Shown here piece by piece: positions 1 through 10,344 of a stretch of DNA of 64,000 nucleotides; position 1 is the stretch's first letter, and the number at the start of each line of letters is the position of its first letter. The DNA comes from Apteryx mantelli (taxonomy: Eukaryota; Chordata; Aves; Apterygiformes; Apterygidae), in NCBI RefSeq assembly GCF_036417845.1, contig NC_089985.1:26494583-26558582 (forward strand), written 5' to 3'. The notes below the pieces were generated by a model that saw only the letters and a program-made list of their open reading frames with translations, was not told the DNA's origin and made no database searches. A program made the translations under genes and the position numbers.

Positions 1-354
1 CACATGCCCTTGCCCTTGCCAAAACCTGGGTGCTGAGAGAACTACTACAGGAGATGTGGAGCTTAGGCATTAGAGCACAGGTCACCCTCAGCTGATCATG
101 AGAAATGAACGCTTTGTAAACCAGTGATTATTTTGCAGTTAGTCACGATGCAATAGTGTGGTTAGTTGTAGTGTAGTGAAATCAGCTTTCAGTAACTTAT
201 CCTAGATTTTCCAAACGCAAAATTCAAATACTACTCACAGGCAGACAGGATTAAAACAGCAATTATTATGCATTACTTCTCAGTGATCCACCAACTTCAC
301 GCAGTTTAATCTTAAGCATTTTTTACTCTTCCAAAATTTCTTTCATTTACTCAC
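1..354 (-). other. DNASE2B: DNASE2B intron 1 (partial)
   Basis: AT-rich sequence after the DNASE2B exon 1 donor. I see no coding exon, repeat or RNA gene in it. Confidence 0.7.
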
Positions 355-467
355 CAATCAACTGTCTCTCCATCTTCATTTCTGCAGGAAATTTCAGCTG
401 CCCACAGGGATGCGATGGAAAGAAGTAATAGCAAAACAAAGTGACACCATACAGTTCCCGCAGTCAT
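355..467 (-). CDS. DNASE2B: DNASE2B coding exon 1 (partial gene)
   Basis: First coding exon of a DNase II family acid endonuclease, a secreted or lysosomal enzyme that cuts DNA at low pH. Read on the minus strand, the ATG at 467 opens 37 codons plus two bases. Residues 1-24 form a signal peptide: a short polar start, then a run of leucines, ending in a small-residue cleavage region (LWAA). The mature start reads ISCRNEDGETVDW, matching the DNase II pattern in which a Cys lies shortly before a VDW motif. The exon ends with TG just before the donor GTGAGT at 354-349, so the Trp codon is split (phase 2), as in DNase II genes. The other exons, including the catalytic histidines, lie left of the window. 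DNASE2B rather than DNASE2 is preferred because UOX, SAMD13 and PRKACB follow, the same neighbours as DNASE2B in mammals. Confidence 0.88.
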
Positions 468-1804
468 TTTGGTTTGTCAACTGCACAGAGAGAGCACAGG
501 GCAGATTCTAAAAGGAGAAGTTGATTCGTGTTTCATTAACTGTCAGCTCTTGCCACGATGTAGTAAACATGCCACAGCCAGCTGCCTGAGACTGCCGAGC
601 AAATGTGAGAAAACATACTCTTGTTAGAATGACATCACTTGGCAAAGGGGCTGAGGTGCTCTGCAGAATGGCTGGAAACTTTGCATGGTTTTTTTTTTGG
701 CAACAAAATGGCAAAATGACATTTGACAAATGATATTTCTGAGAAATGTACTTTTATATTTTAGAAGTTATTATTTTGAATATTTAAAATATTTAATGTA
801 TTCTGCTTTCAAAGAAGCTGTAGATACTGAAATCCTTGTTTTTCTTTTTACTGCTATATGAATGAAGTATGAATTTTTTACAACTATCCAAAAAACTTTA
901 GTTTTCAGACAAGTGAAACAAAAGCAGTTTATTTTGATCTCACTTTTCCATCCAGTCCTTGTACTGAGCACAGCATTTGTGCCATTCCTGCAAAGAGAAC
1001 AGGGTTTCTTGCAAAGCGTTGAACTCTCCCAGATCCTGATTTTGTCAATGAGGGGATCCTTAATTTGTCTGCAGGGACCGAGCCTACAGACAGTAAGAGA
1101 AAACTCTCTGAGCACAGTAATTTACTTACAATTACTTAACTATTTCTAAAAATTCACTTTTAAATGCAGCAGCATTTCTCTTAGAAATAAACATGTCTGA
1201 ACTGAGCAATTTTACATCTGATGGTTTCAGCAGCATACAAATAAAAAGCTTCAATTTATTTTTTAGTGCTGAAAAATTCTTTCTCCTTCTCCATTATGCT
1301 TAAATTAAAAGATGTTGATATCAAGTATGGGATATTTCAACCTCAGGGAAAGTTTAGTGCGATAAGCTCTGGGTGTTTTAGCATAATAGAAATCCTCACA
1401 ACTTTCACAGTATTTTTGTCTCCTTTCCCAATGCTGTAACAGATGTATAAATCGGGCTGTGTTTGACTGAAGCAGGGTAAAACCGAACAGGGCTTAATGC
1501 AAACCAAACGAACGATCCCAGAAATCCAGAATTTTGGCGGTGTAGATCCTGACCTGAATTTTGCTGCTCAGACTCACCTTCAATTCCTTTTGTGAGAGAT
1601 CAGCACTGCAAAAAAATTGTGACAAAACATTTTCAACCAGTCCAGCTTGGTCTTTATTTCTTCCCTCTCTTGGGAATCACAACACACATAAATGGGGTAA
1701 TAAAACACAAAAACTGCCAAGAACCCGACAGCTATTTTCATTTTCTGTTGGAAAGCTCTGCCCACTTACAAAACAACCTTCCCGCCCCTTTCTAAAGGAT
1801 CGCT
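468..1804. other. Upstream region between DNASE2B and the CpG island
   Basis: Non-coding DNA upstream of the DNASE2B ATG. It should contain the DNASE2B 5' UTR and proximal promoter, but I see no clear TATA box at a fixed distance and cannot place the transcription start. Short open frames here have no recognisable product. Confidence 0.5.
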
Positions 1805-2035
1805 TTGGTACTCACCGCTTCCACTCGGCCTCCAAGCAGTAAGTCGGCGCCCGCCCCTGCGCGCGCGGAGAGCGCCAGCGCTGGGGCCCGCGGCGGCCGC
1901 AGCTCCCGCGGCCGTGCCAGGGCTCGCCCCGCTCCGCGCGCCGGCGCGCCGCTCGGTCTGCTAGCACGCGAACGGGCTTTGCCAGCTTCGGAGCGGGCAC
2001 GGAGAGCGCTCAGCGCCTTGCACGTGTGAAACTCT
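1805..2035. promoter_or_regulatory. CpG island between DNASE2B and UOX
   Basis: About 230 bases dense in CG dinucleotides and GC boxes in an otherwise AT-rich neighbourhood. It lies between the divergent DNASE2B (ATG at 467, minus) and UOX (first recognised exon at 2598, plus), so it could serve either gene or both. Open frames through it on both strands result from the high GC content. Confidence 0.65.
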
Positions 2036-2597
2036 ACAGCAGTTGTGGAAGCTAGGAGCTGGAAGAGTAGGAAGTGGTGAAACTCTGTTCTCGTTGCCAA
2101 GCAAAGTCAGAAATTGCACCGAGAGAAGCCCAGCCCAGCCCAGCCCAGCCCAGCCACGCACAGTTAGCACTGATGAAGTGACTGCAGAGGGTGCTGGGAT
2201 AAATACTGCCCACCCTCTGCAAGGATGTAACTGAAGTGACTGACTGGACTGGGACCCCCTTCAAAAAGAAATGGTAGAGGGAAGACTGAATAAAGGTATA
2301 TATAGTCAGGATTAATCCAAAGAAGAGAAATCAGACATAATTGTTCACTATTACTCATGCTGAATCATCTGCCCCCCCCTCAAAGTTTTAAATTCTATCA
2401 CAGCTGCTACTAAAGTAATAATATCTTCTTAAAGCATTTTTTCTTCCTATCAGGACTTTGCGATTTATAATGGAAATATTTCCATTATCACAGGTACCTA
2501 CAGAAATAAAATGATAAACATCATTTATGTTTGATTGGTTCAGGAAACTCACTCTTCCATTCAGTTCATCCACCACCATCATGTGCTTTCATTGCAG
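2036..2597 (+). other. UOX: UOX 5' region; first exon not securely located
   Basis: Mammalian UOX has a short first exon of about ten codons joined to the exon beginning at 2598. None is obvious here. The exon at 2598 begins in phase 0, so the missing part must end on a whole codon. One candidate is a TATA-like GATAAATAC at 2198-2206 followed by an ATG at 2271-2273 that abuts a GT (GTAGAG). That would place Met directly before exon 2 and give a 304-residue protein. This is a guess; 5' RNA ends would settle it. Confidence 0.3.
2128..2155. repeat. (CAGCC)n short tandem repeat
   Basis: About five to six copies of a 5-base unit next to the CpG island, upstream of UOX. Confidence 0.85.
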
Positions 2598-2816
2598 ATT
2601 AAGGATGTAGAAGTCCTCAACTGCGAATATGGCAAGAACACCATTAAGTTGCTTCGTGTTAGAAGAGAAGGGAAGAAGCACTTCATTAAAGAAGTGGAAG
2701 TGTGCACACATCTCCGGCTGACTTCTGCCCAGGAGTACCTGGAGGGAGACAACTCTGCTGTGATACCCACAGACACCATAAAGAATATCGTCCTTGTGCT
2801 GGCCAAAAAAGATGGG
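2598..2816 (+). CDS. UOX: UOX exon 2
   Basis: 73 codons after the acceptor TTTCATTGCAG, ending before GTATTC. Contains the Lys10-equivalent YGK and the signature PTDTIKN (Thr57-Asp58 equivalent). The frame stays open upstream into the intron, so a longer exon cannot be excluded, but the acceptor is good and the homology starts here. Confidence 0.93.
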
Positions 2817-5800
2817 GTATTCTTCATTTTTTTTTAACTAGCCTTGCTGTTACTTATGACTTTATTTGGAAGTATTTGTTACTTTTTTTTTCCAAAATGC
2901 ATCAAAACAATCTTCTCTTTTCTGCATCTGCATGTTAGATTGGCACTAAGTCACCTTCAAAGATTTGGAAGAGATTTTTCTTCCCCCAGTAATTATCCTG
3001 AGTAACTGAAGCACTCTTTCCTATTCTGGCAATTTCAGAGTTGGTTAACTTGCCCTCTCGTAATTTATTTTGCATTTGAACAGACAAACCTTTCAAATCT
3101 GAGTAACCTTAATTTTGAAAATGTTATGTGCCCACCTCTGTATCTGAGCACAGAAACATGGACACCTCCTTAGCTTTCCAAAGCCTTTTTTCTCACAAAG
3201 GTAGAAGTATTTTGGGGTAGCTTTCTAATATAAGATCAAAAAAAAAATTTTTTTAATGGAATAGCACACAATACTGCATTATAAGACTCCTCTTAGTTCT
3301 GTTAACTATGCACAGTGTTAACTCCCTCAGTTCCATCTATCATAATGACAATCTGTGGATCAAATTCTCAGTCTCAGTAATGAAATCTCATCTTTAGCCT
3401 GTACAGCTGAACCAGAGTATCACTATGATTTTTTTAACATTATATCCTCAACGGATCAGGCTTGCTTAGCAGTTTCTCTCAGTCCAAAGACTTCAGCTCA
3501 CTACACCATGGAATGGGAGATTTTTGATGTGAATCTGTAGCTGCTATTTGCAGCTTATGCTGTGAGCTGATCAAATGTCTAGGCATACAGTGTGCAAAAC
3601 CAGAATTGAAAAAAAATCTGTATTTTAACCAAACTGATCCTTCCCAAACATTTAGAACAATTAGAACAATCTACTCCTGCACATGAGGTAATTGCTGAGT
3701 TCTAACTGTATTGTTTGTTGTCTTAGATCCAAACTTTAGAACAATTTACTGTTGATATCTGCAAACACTTCATGACAACTTTTAGCCAAGTGGCGTACGT
3801 CAAAACCTATGTTCAAGAAGTACCATGGCAACGTCTACAGGAGGTATTTAAAATACTAATACACTGATTTTGTTCATGCTCGAGCCATTTGTTGCTTTTT
3901 TAGTTCTTCTTTTCAAGTTCAGATACAATTCACTGCACTTTTACTTACATGTCTGCTCTACATTTGTAGAATGGCGTTCCTCATATCCATTCATTTATAT
4001 GTGTTCCTGATGGGATTCGCTTTTGTGAAGCTGAGCAGTGTCGAAACGGTGAGAATTTTTAACTTTCCCGACTTCTCTATAAATATTTCCACTGATGACA
4101 GATGAAGATGGCTTTAGAGATAGCTAAAGGTGTTAAAGGGCTTCTCCAGAGGTCTAAAACAAAGAATACATTTAAAGTTGAATTTTGTAGTCCTTGACCC
4201 CTTAGACATGGCTGAAGAAGAAATCTAGCCTTACATTTATGTGTGTATCCTAAACACATACTAGTTACAATTATACATACAACATAACTGTTACATATTG
4301 CCACAGGATTTAACAGCCTGCTGTAAACAGTTTGCTTACAGTTTTGCATTATACTATAGCCTACATTTTCACTATTAACATTGCCCTACAGAGAATATAC
4401 CACAAAACCTTACTGCCATAGGCCAGTTGCCTAGTTTGCAGTTACCTGTCAGCATGCCTTAGTTTTATTTCTAAGATGCAATTTCATTGCTGCAAATCAG
4501 GCTAACTTGAACACTGTGAGCACTGAAGTCTATATGCAAACGATTTTTCACATATAAGTATTTCAGAGTGTGCTTACTATTTTTGCATGCCCCGCATAAA
4601 CAAAGTTCCATTTGACTTCACTAAGAGTTTCATGATCCTGAAAAGACATAGGCTTTAAAGCTAAAATGTCCAGCTGTAAATTAGGCAGTTAGATGACCTG
4701 CCATTCCAATACGAATGTAAAAATTTTCTGGTTGATATGACTCTTAACAAGAGTGTCAGTTCAGTCTCACTGTATTGGTGTATCAGACTACTGGGAACTG
4801 AGCTGAAATCACTACATTGTTTCATACAATGGGTTTAGTGTTTTAGGCTTTACTTCAGTATTTATTACTATCCTAAGATAAATCAGTTATGTAACTTAGA
4901 AATATTTCCCATCCTGTCCTCTGTCCCTATTTTCCTAACATGCAAGTCTGTGGTGGGACCAGTTTCACTTGCAGATAGGACACAGTTCTGAAAGACTCAT
5001 TTGAGCATTGTCCCTATATTCCTAGTGAAAGAAAAGAGAGATTCGGTACAAGTTTCCAGTGCCTCCTGGCCTACTCTTTTTTAATGTTCCTTGTAATGTT
5101 AACTACTGCCATATTTTTGGCAGCCTCCATACTATTGACTTTGGTTTCTGGAAAGTGTTAAGAAAGAAATCGAAAAGAAAAGAAAAGAAAAGAAAAGAAA
5201 AGAAAAGAAAAGAAAAGAGAAAAACAAGACCGTACATTTTCTTGAAAAGCTGCTGCTCTTAAGGTACAGATAGGATCTAAATCTTTCATCATCCTGAAAA
5301 TTCACCATCAAATTTTGCAACTTCAGGTTCTCTGCAAACAGAAGGCCTTTATCAAGGCTTACTGAAGAAATTGCCTTTCCTTCTTAATCTTCCCTTCATG
5401 TAGCCCTTTCGTTGTTTCTTGAGGATTCCCTGCTAGGGTGAACAATAATCAAAGAGAAGGTTTTCAACCCCCTTTTATTTTTCTTATAAAAGAACCTTCT
5501 CCACCTTTAGCATCCTCCTATGCATCTATCAACCAGACATTGAAATTTATTTCTTAAGTAATCCTATGTTTTAACACTTTACTCTGTCATTAAAAGGAAC
5601 TTGGTGAGACTTAACAGTAATTATAGGCTTATTATTTTGCCATTATATCAGGTGATAAAAGGCTCAGAGTTTTCTGTGAACTGAAAACATCATAAGTAAT
5701 TTATCAGAGTCAAAATTTGAAAACCAAAAAGACAGCACAACCACAAAACATAATGAAAACACAAGGCTGACTGCCTAGATGCTAGACACTTTGGTGTGAG

Positions 5801-8800
5801 TTTCAGGTAGACAGCTACATAGCCAACCAGGCAGTCAGCATTTATGTAAGTCATTAGCTGCAAGGAACTCCTTAAAACAAGGCTATGCATTTGAATATGA
5901 GATAAATAGACCTCAAGCATCATTGATAGTATCTGCACTACATTAATACCTGCATATTCCTGTCTTATACCTGAGCAAGGAAGTCATCAAGATCTGAATG
6001 AAACCCAGAATATCCTGCCCAAAGACAGCCTCTTCTTTAGATTTTGTAAAGCTCTAGTAAATAACAGGGAGAAGCGCAGCATTGCTGTTTTTTGAATTAG
6101 GTTCAAAGAGATACGCCTCTTTGGACCGAATTCAAAAACAATGATGAATGTAAACAAGAAGAGAAATACTTATGTAAAATGTAGTTCTGAACATTTCCAA
6201 TGACAGAGGATTTAAAAAATTCTAAGCAATTGCATCATTTAAAAATAGCCGTCATGGTAAAATTAGTTCCAGTATACATTCCTGTAAAGACAGATTTAAT
6301 ATAACAAAGTTTGTCAAGTCAAAGGCATGATTACCATGTGTCAGACATATTTGAGGATTAGTTTTGAACTAGCTAGAGTGAGCACCAAGAGCAGCACAGA
6401 AACAGCAGCATGCACTTCAATCACTAACTCAGGCTCTGGATAGACACGTGTGGCACAGTAGTTTTCTTTTCTGAATCTTTTTTTTTTTTTAATCAGCTCT
6501 GGTTAGTGAAATTTTCAGTTATCGGTTTGGTGTGATCTAAAGGACTGACCACCTGAAATTTTTTAGCAGTCATCCTCGATCTAACATGTCTGTTAGAAGA
6601 AAAAGTTCAGGACACAACTGTTTGGTCTTTAGAAAACAATAATCCACCCATGCAGCAGTGATCTGCAACAGCACATTTTATAAATAGTGGCTAAAAGCAG
6701 AAACACTGTCAGTTCAAACCTGTGGGTGGCATCTGTGAGTACCAGTGCCAGGACTTGTGAGGGAGCTGAACTGCAAGCATTTGCATTGGCTGTTCACCTT
6801 CTGGCTCTTACGGATGCAAAACTCACAACAGGATGGATGTGTAAAGTGAATTTCTGACTCAGGCTTTAAGTCTTTGTACAGTGTTTCCACATCAGTGTAG
6901 AAAGTTCATGTCACCACTCCTCTACACCACAGCACTAGTAGCCTATTTCATTTCCCTTTAATGTAAATAGGAGTCCCTGAATTGATGTGACAGCCGACCC
7001 CACTGTACGGTCCAGTCCCAAGGAGGTGAGAAAAAGGATGTCCTCCACTCTCATTGACTGACATTACAGGTCATTTGATGGGATTTTCTGCTCTCTAGAT
7101 TGAACTCTAATTTCAAAGGTTTCTATCTTGTTTCTCATCTTCCCACTAGCATCAGTCCAGAAAATAATTTTAAAAAGTAATGAGGCTTGCACCAGAAGCA
7201 CAAGTGTATCTCAGAGAGAATCCTTAATGGTTCTGGAGCTGCTATTGCAAACGTACACATCCAGAGAGTTCCCTTCACTCTGACTGAAAAGGAGCTCATA
7301 CTGTCTTGTATTTTTGGATCACAGGTCCTCTGGTTGTTTTTGCTGGAATTAAAGATCTGAAACTTATGAAGACAACACAGTCCGGATTCGAAGGCTTCTA
7401 TAAGAATGAACACACCACACTTCCTGAAAGGAATGACAGGATTTTATGTGCAGAGCTCTTCTGCAAATGGTCATATGGCGAATGCAGAGATTTTGACTTT
7501 GATTGCATATGGTATATGTCAAATTGAATATATTTATCATCTAATTTATGACCCCAAAGTCCCTCTAAACAACACAGCAGGCATAAGGGCCTGATCTGCT
7601 GAGCACCAGCCACTCTCATGGATCTTGGAGGAAGTTCTAACCACTTGATGCCTGGGGGTGTAAGGCAATCCTCTGCCCAAAGTAAACCTCTGGGGTAAAT
7701 CAACTTATCTCTCTGATGGTGCACCAATGGACAGTATTTAAATGGACAGCTTGTAGTTCAGTACACAACACTTCAGGAGAATGCACTTACACCTAATTTG
7801 TTAAATACTTTAAACAAAATACTTGTTTGCAAATTATAGAGTTGGCGGGTAATTTGGAGGTGACAGGACAAAGAAATTGTTCTTTCATGAAATCTCATGT
7901 GCTATGTATTGGTATGAAAAGACACAGAAAATTTAAAAAAATAAAACAACACAGTAAAATATTATGGGTATAGAACACAGACAGGTGATACAAGATTTTG
8001 TAATGGCCTGTGTTACTTCTAGGAACAAAGTCCGGGAGTGTGTCCTTGAGGCGTTCTCTGGGCCACCTGACTGTGGGGAGTATTCGCCCTCTTACCAGAA
8101 GACTGTCAACTGTATCCAGATGTGCATCCTTTCTAAAGTGCCAGAGGTATCGTCTTTCCTCCTGTCGACATTTTACTTAAACAATATTGAATACTAATCG
8201 GACTCAGCAGACCAGAACGAGCCTATTTTGCTGGCAGTTCTCAGATTGTAAACTGTTTGATGGTACAGCTCGATGGTCTGAACAAACATGAATGCACCCA
8301 GAAATTCAGACCTGAGAGGTGTCGAACACTAGCTGTGAAAGAAACAAGAGAAAAAGTCAATGCTTGGCAGGACCAGACTAAAATGAAAGGGATGATATAA
8401 AAAAATCTTTCACATGTTCAATAGATTGGATTTTATCAACATTACAGATTTTCCTTTGGGGATTTCAATTGTTTTTCTTTCCAGTGAGTGCAAATATTGC
8501 CAGGGCATTGGCTAAGAAGGTGCACTAATTCATTGTCCCACCTATTTGCATGGTTTCAGGTACAGGTCATTGAAGTCATCTTGAACAACAATTTTTACAA
8601 TGTTGTAGACATGAAGAATCTAGGCTTGACCAATGACAAAGAAGTAAGTAAATATTCAAAACACTTGCCAGGGCTTTTTAGAAAAAATACTCAGCTTTAA
8701 ACCACAGCAGCAGTTCTGCATAGAACAGAGTTAAAGGGAGCAAACTTTCCACCCCCGCCAAAGAGAACACTAATTCTAAAAGAAATTTACACTGATTACA

Positions 8801-9815
8801 GGAGAAAGCTAACTGCTTTCTTGTGTTATTGATAAAAGCTCAAGGAGCAGGGCAGAATGCTTTAGAGATCAAAAGGGTCTGTAACTACAGTTACAGAAGC
8901 CATCTGAGAAATCGTTTCTGTTTCCTCTACTGAATTTGACTTTTAGCGATAACGTCAACCTGTGCACTTGTAATCAAGCAGAACATGTCAGATTGTCCAT
9001 TCACATAGCCAGACAATTTGAAATGCTACCCCAGTATGGCTATTCTTTCTAACATAATTCTTATTTGGCAGTACCACCGAGGCCAGTGAGGATCTGTCAT
9101 TTCTCCTTGCTGCAGCAGCGTAACAACTAGGTTAACTAGGTCCGTAGGCTAAATCTCTAGGTGACAGAAGACAAGCACTCTCCTAGAGTGGTGAAGGGAC
9201 AAACTGTTCCTGTAGCCATCAGGAGCCAAAGCAGATTGGCCCAACAGCGGACAAGGCATGAGCCTTGGTTTGAGGGTTAGAGATGTAGAAAACATGAAGA
9301 TTTACTCCTTCCTCCACAGCTGCTCCAGCTGATGGTCCAAAATGAAACTCTGTCCAAATGTTATCCTCACGTGAATATCGGACAGAAACTGGGTTATTCA
9401 GTTTTGCATTTGTGATTTTGATTGATCAATGGTCTATAGTTTGTTTGTTCTCTAGTCTCCCTCCCTAATGCTTGTGATTCTCCTACAATGCTCCTTGTTC
9501 TCTTTTGGGTGGACATTACAGATGCACTTTCACTTGAGATAAAAGCAAAACCTACCATTAATGTCCCTAAGGGAAGGAAAGGGGAATAATTTTCAGAGGA
9601 AGTGAATAGCTGCAGTTTCTGCTGGACAGCTACTGTAGTACCACGCTCCTCTGATGGTGCTGGCACATCCTTGCCTCAGGAATGACATCCATGTTCCTGC
9701 TTGTTCTTCTCAGGTTCTGGTTCCAGTGGAAACTCCCTATGGCTCCTGCACTTGCACACTTAGCAGAAAGAAGTTCTTGGAAGCACAAGGCCAAGTGCTA
9801 AAAGTTGAGAAGTAA
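2598..9815 (+). CDS. UOX: Urate oxidase (uricase) gene, intact frame but altered active site
   Basis: UOX homologue. Uricase oxidises urate to 5-hydroxyisourate in peroxisomes, as a homotetramer without cofactor. Exons: 2598-2816, 3727-3843, 3970-4048, 7325-7511, 8023-8146, 8560-8643, 9714-9815. All join through GT-AG borders in matching phases to 303 codons plus stop, close to the usual length of about 300. Conserved by alignment to the fungal enzyme (Aspergillus numbering): Lys10 (YGK), Thr57-Asp58 (PTDTIKN), Phe159 (SGFEGF), Arg176 (NDRIL), Gln228 and Asn254. Changed: Val227 is Tyr (SPSYQK) and His256 is Phe (NNNFY). His256 belongs to the Lys-Thr-His proton relay. The C-terminus reads LKVEK instead of the SRL/SKL peroxisome signal. 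Birds excrete urate and lack uricase activity, and UOX loci with predicted frames have been reported in birds and reptiles. The intact frame suggests a retained protein that is not a classical uricase. The first exon is not placed. Confidence 0.93.
2817..3726 (+). other. UOX: UOX intron 2
   Basis: AT-rich intron between GTATTC and TCTTAG. Nothing else recognised. Confidence 0.8.
3727..3843 (+). CDS. UOX: UOX exon 3
   Basis: 39 codons, phase 0 to 0. Includes the uricase segment ending VPWQRLQE, matching mammalian IPWKRLEK. Confidence 0.93.
3970..4048 (+). CDS. UOX: UOX exon 4
   Basis: 26 codons plus one base, starting NGVPHIHSF, the conserved uricase HxHxF region, and ending CRN before the donor GTGAGA. 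Intron phase 1. Confidence 0.93.
4049..7324 (+). other. UOX: UOX intron 4
   Basis: Largest UOX intron (3.3 kb), AT-rich. It carries the AAAAG tandem repeat at 5172-5218. No other gene seen. Confidence 0.8.
5172..5218. repeat. (AAAAG)n microsatellite
   Basis: Nine or more copies of a 5-base purine unit in UOX intron 4. Likely length-polymorphic. Confidence 0.95.
7325..7511 (+). CDS. UOX: UOX exon 5
   Basis: 187 bases. Contains the longest conserved uricase block: GIKDLKLMKTTQSGFEGF with the Phe159 equivalent, and LPERNDRIL with the Arg176 equivalent. Ends within a Trp codon (TG|G) before GTATAT. Confidence 0.95.
8023..8146 (+). CDS. UOX: UOX exon 6 (Val227 to Tyr)
   Basis: 124 bases completing the split Trp. 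Contains GEYSPSYQKT, where mammals have SPSVQKT. The Tyr codon is at 8093-8095 and replaces a Val that lines the substrate pocket; the adjacent substrate-binding Gln is kept. Confidence 0.93.
8560..8643 (+). CDS. UOX: UOX exon 7 (catalytic His to Phe)
   Basis: 28 codons after TTTCAG. The mammalian LPNIHYF motif is LNNNFYN here, aligned without gaps over 18 residues to the conserved Asp-Met. The Asn is kept; the catalytic His is Phe, codon TTT at 8593-8595. Confidence 0.92.
9714..9815 (+). CDS. UOX: UOX exon 8 (terminal, no peroxisomal signal)
   Basis: 33 codons and TAA at 9813-9815. Begins VLVPVETPYGS, matching LPLDNPYGK of mammals. The end LKVEK has no SRL/SKL-type PTS1. Confidence 0.92.
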   Translation, partial: VLVPVETPYGSCTCTLSRKKFLEAQGQVLKVEK

Positions 9816-10338
9816 AGTCAGTTTGGAGTGGCAGCTGCCCTTACATTCCTGATAAACTTACCGTACAGTTTTCCTATCAACGTATATTCATTATTGGCCT
9901 CTTCCGCTGCTGACTCCTTTTGCCTCTATGAACTCCTGAGGCTGGGATTTCCAAAGAAGTCTCAGGAATCCGAATATCAAAGTCTCTCCCTGAATCTCAG
10001 TGTGATTTGCAGATTGAACTCCCTTAGGCTCTTTTGAAAATCCCAGCTGGAAACATTCTAATCAATTAATTTTTAAACCAGTTATTCCCATATTAATGAA
10101 ACAGTCAATGAATTTCATAATGTCTATAGCATGCTTTTGACATGCAAAATGATCAATTCTGAATATTCTATTTATTAATCTTCCTTCACTAAAATTAATA
10201 TACAGGCATAAAAGCAGACATTTCATTAACGTAACCTGTCATGACACCTTGATGCCACAGTGATCTACAGAGCTGAGGTCCTGATCCAATAACTGAATGG
10301 AGATTCAGTCAGACAATTTTTGTTTTGTGAAGTACATG

Positions 10339-10344
10339 AATAAA
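10339..10344 (+). promoter_or_regulatory. UOX: Candidate UOX polyadenylation signal
   Basis: Canonical AATAAA 524 bases after the UOX stop. Others occur near 11285, so the true 3' end is not certain. Confidence 0.35.

Noticed and set aside
1792-2100. Ala/Arg-rich open frames on both strands
   Set aside because: They follow the CpG island, where stop codons are rare by composition.
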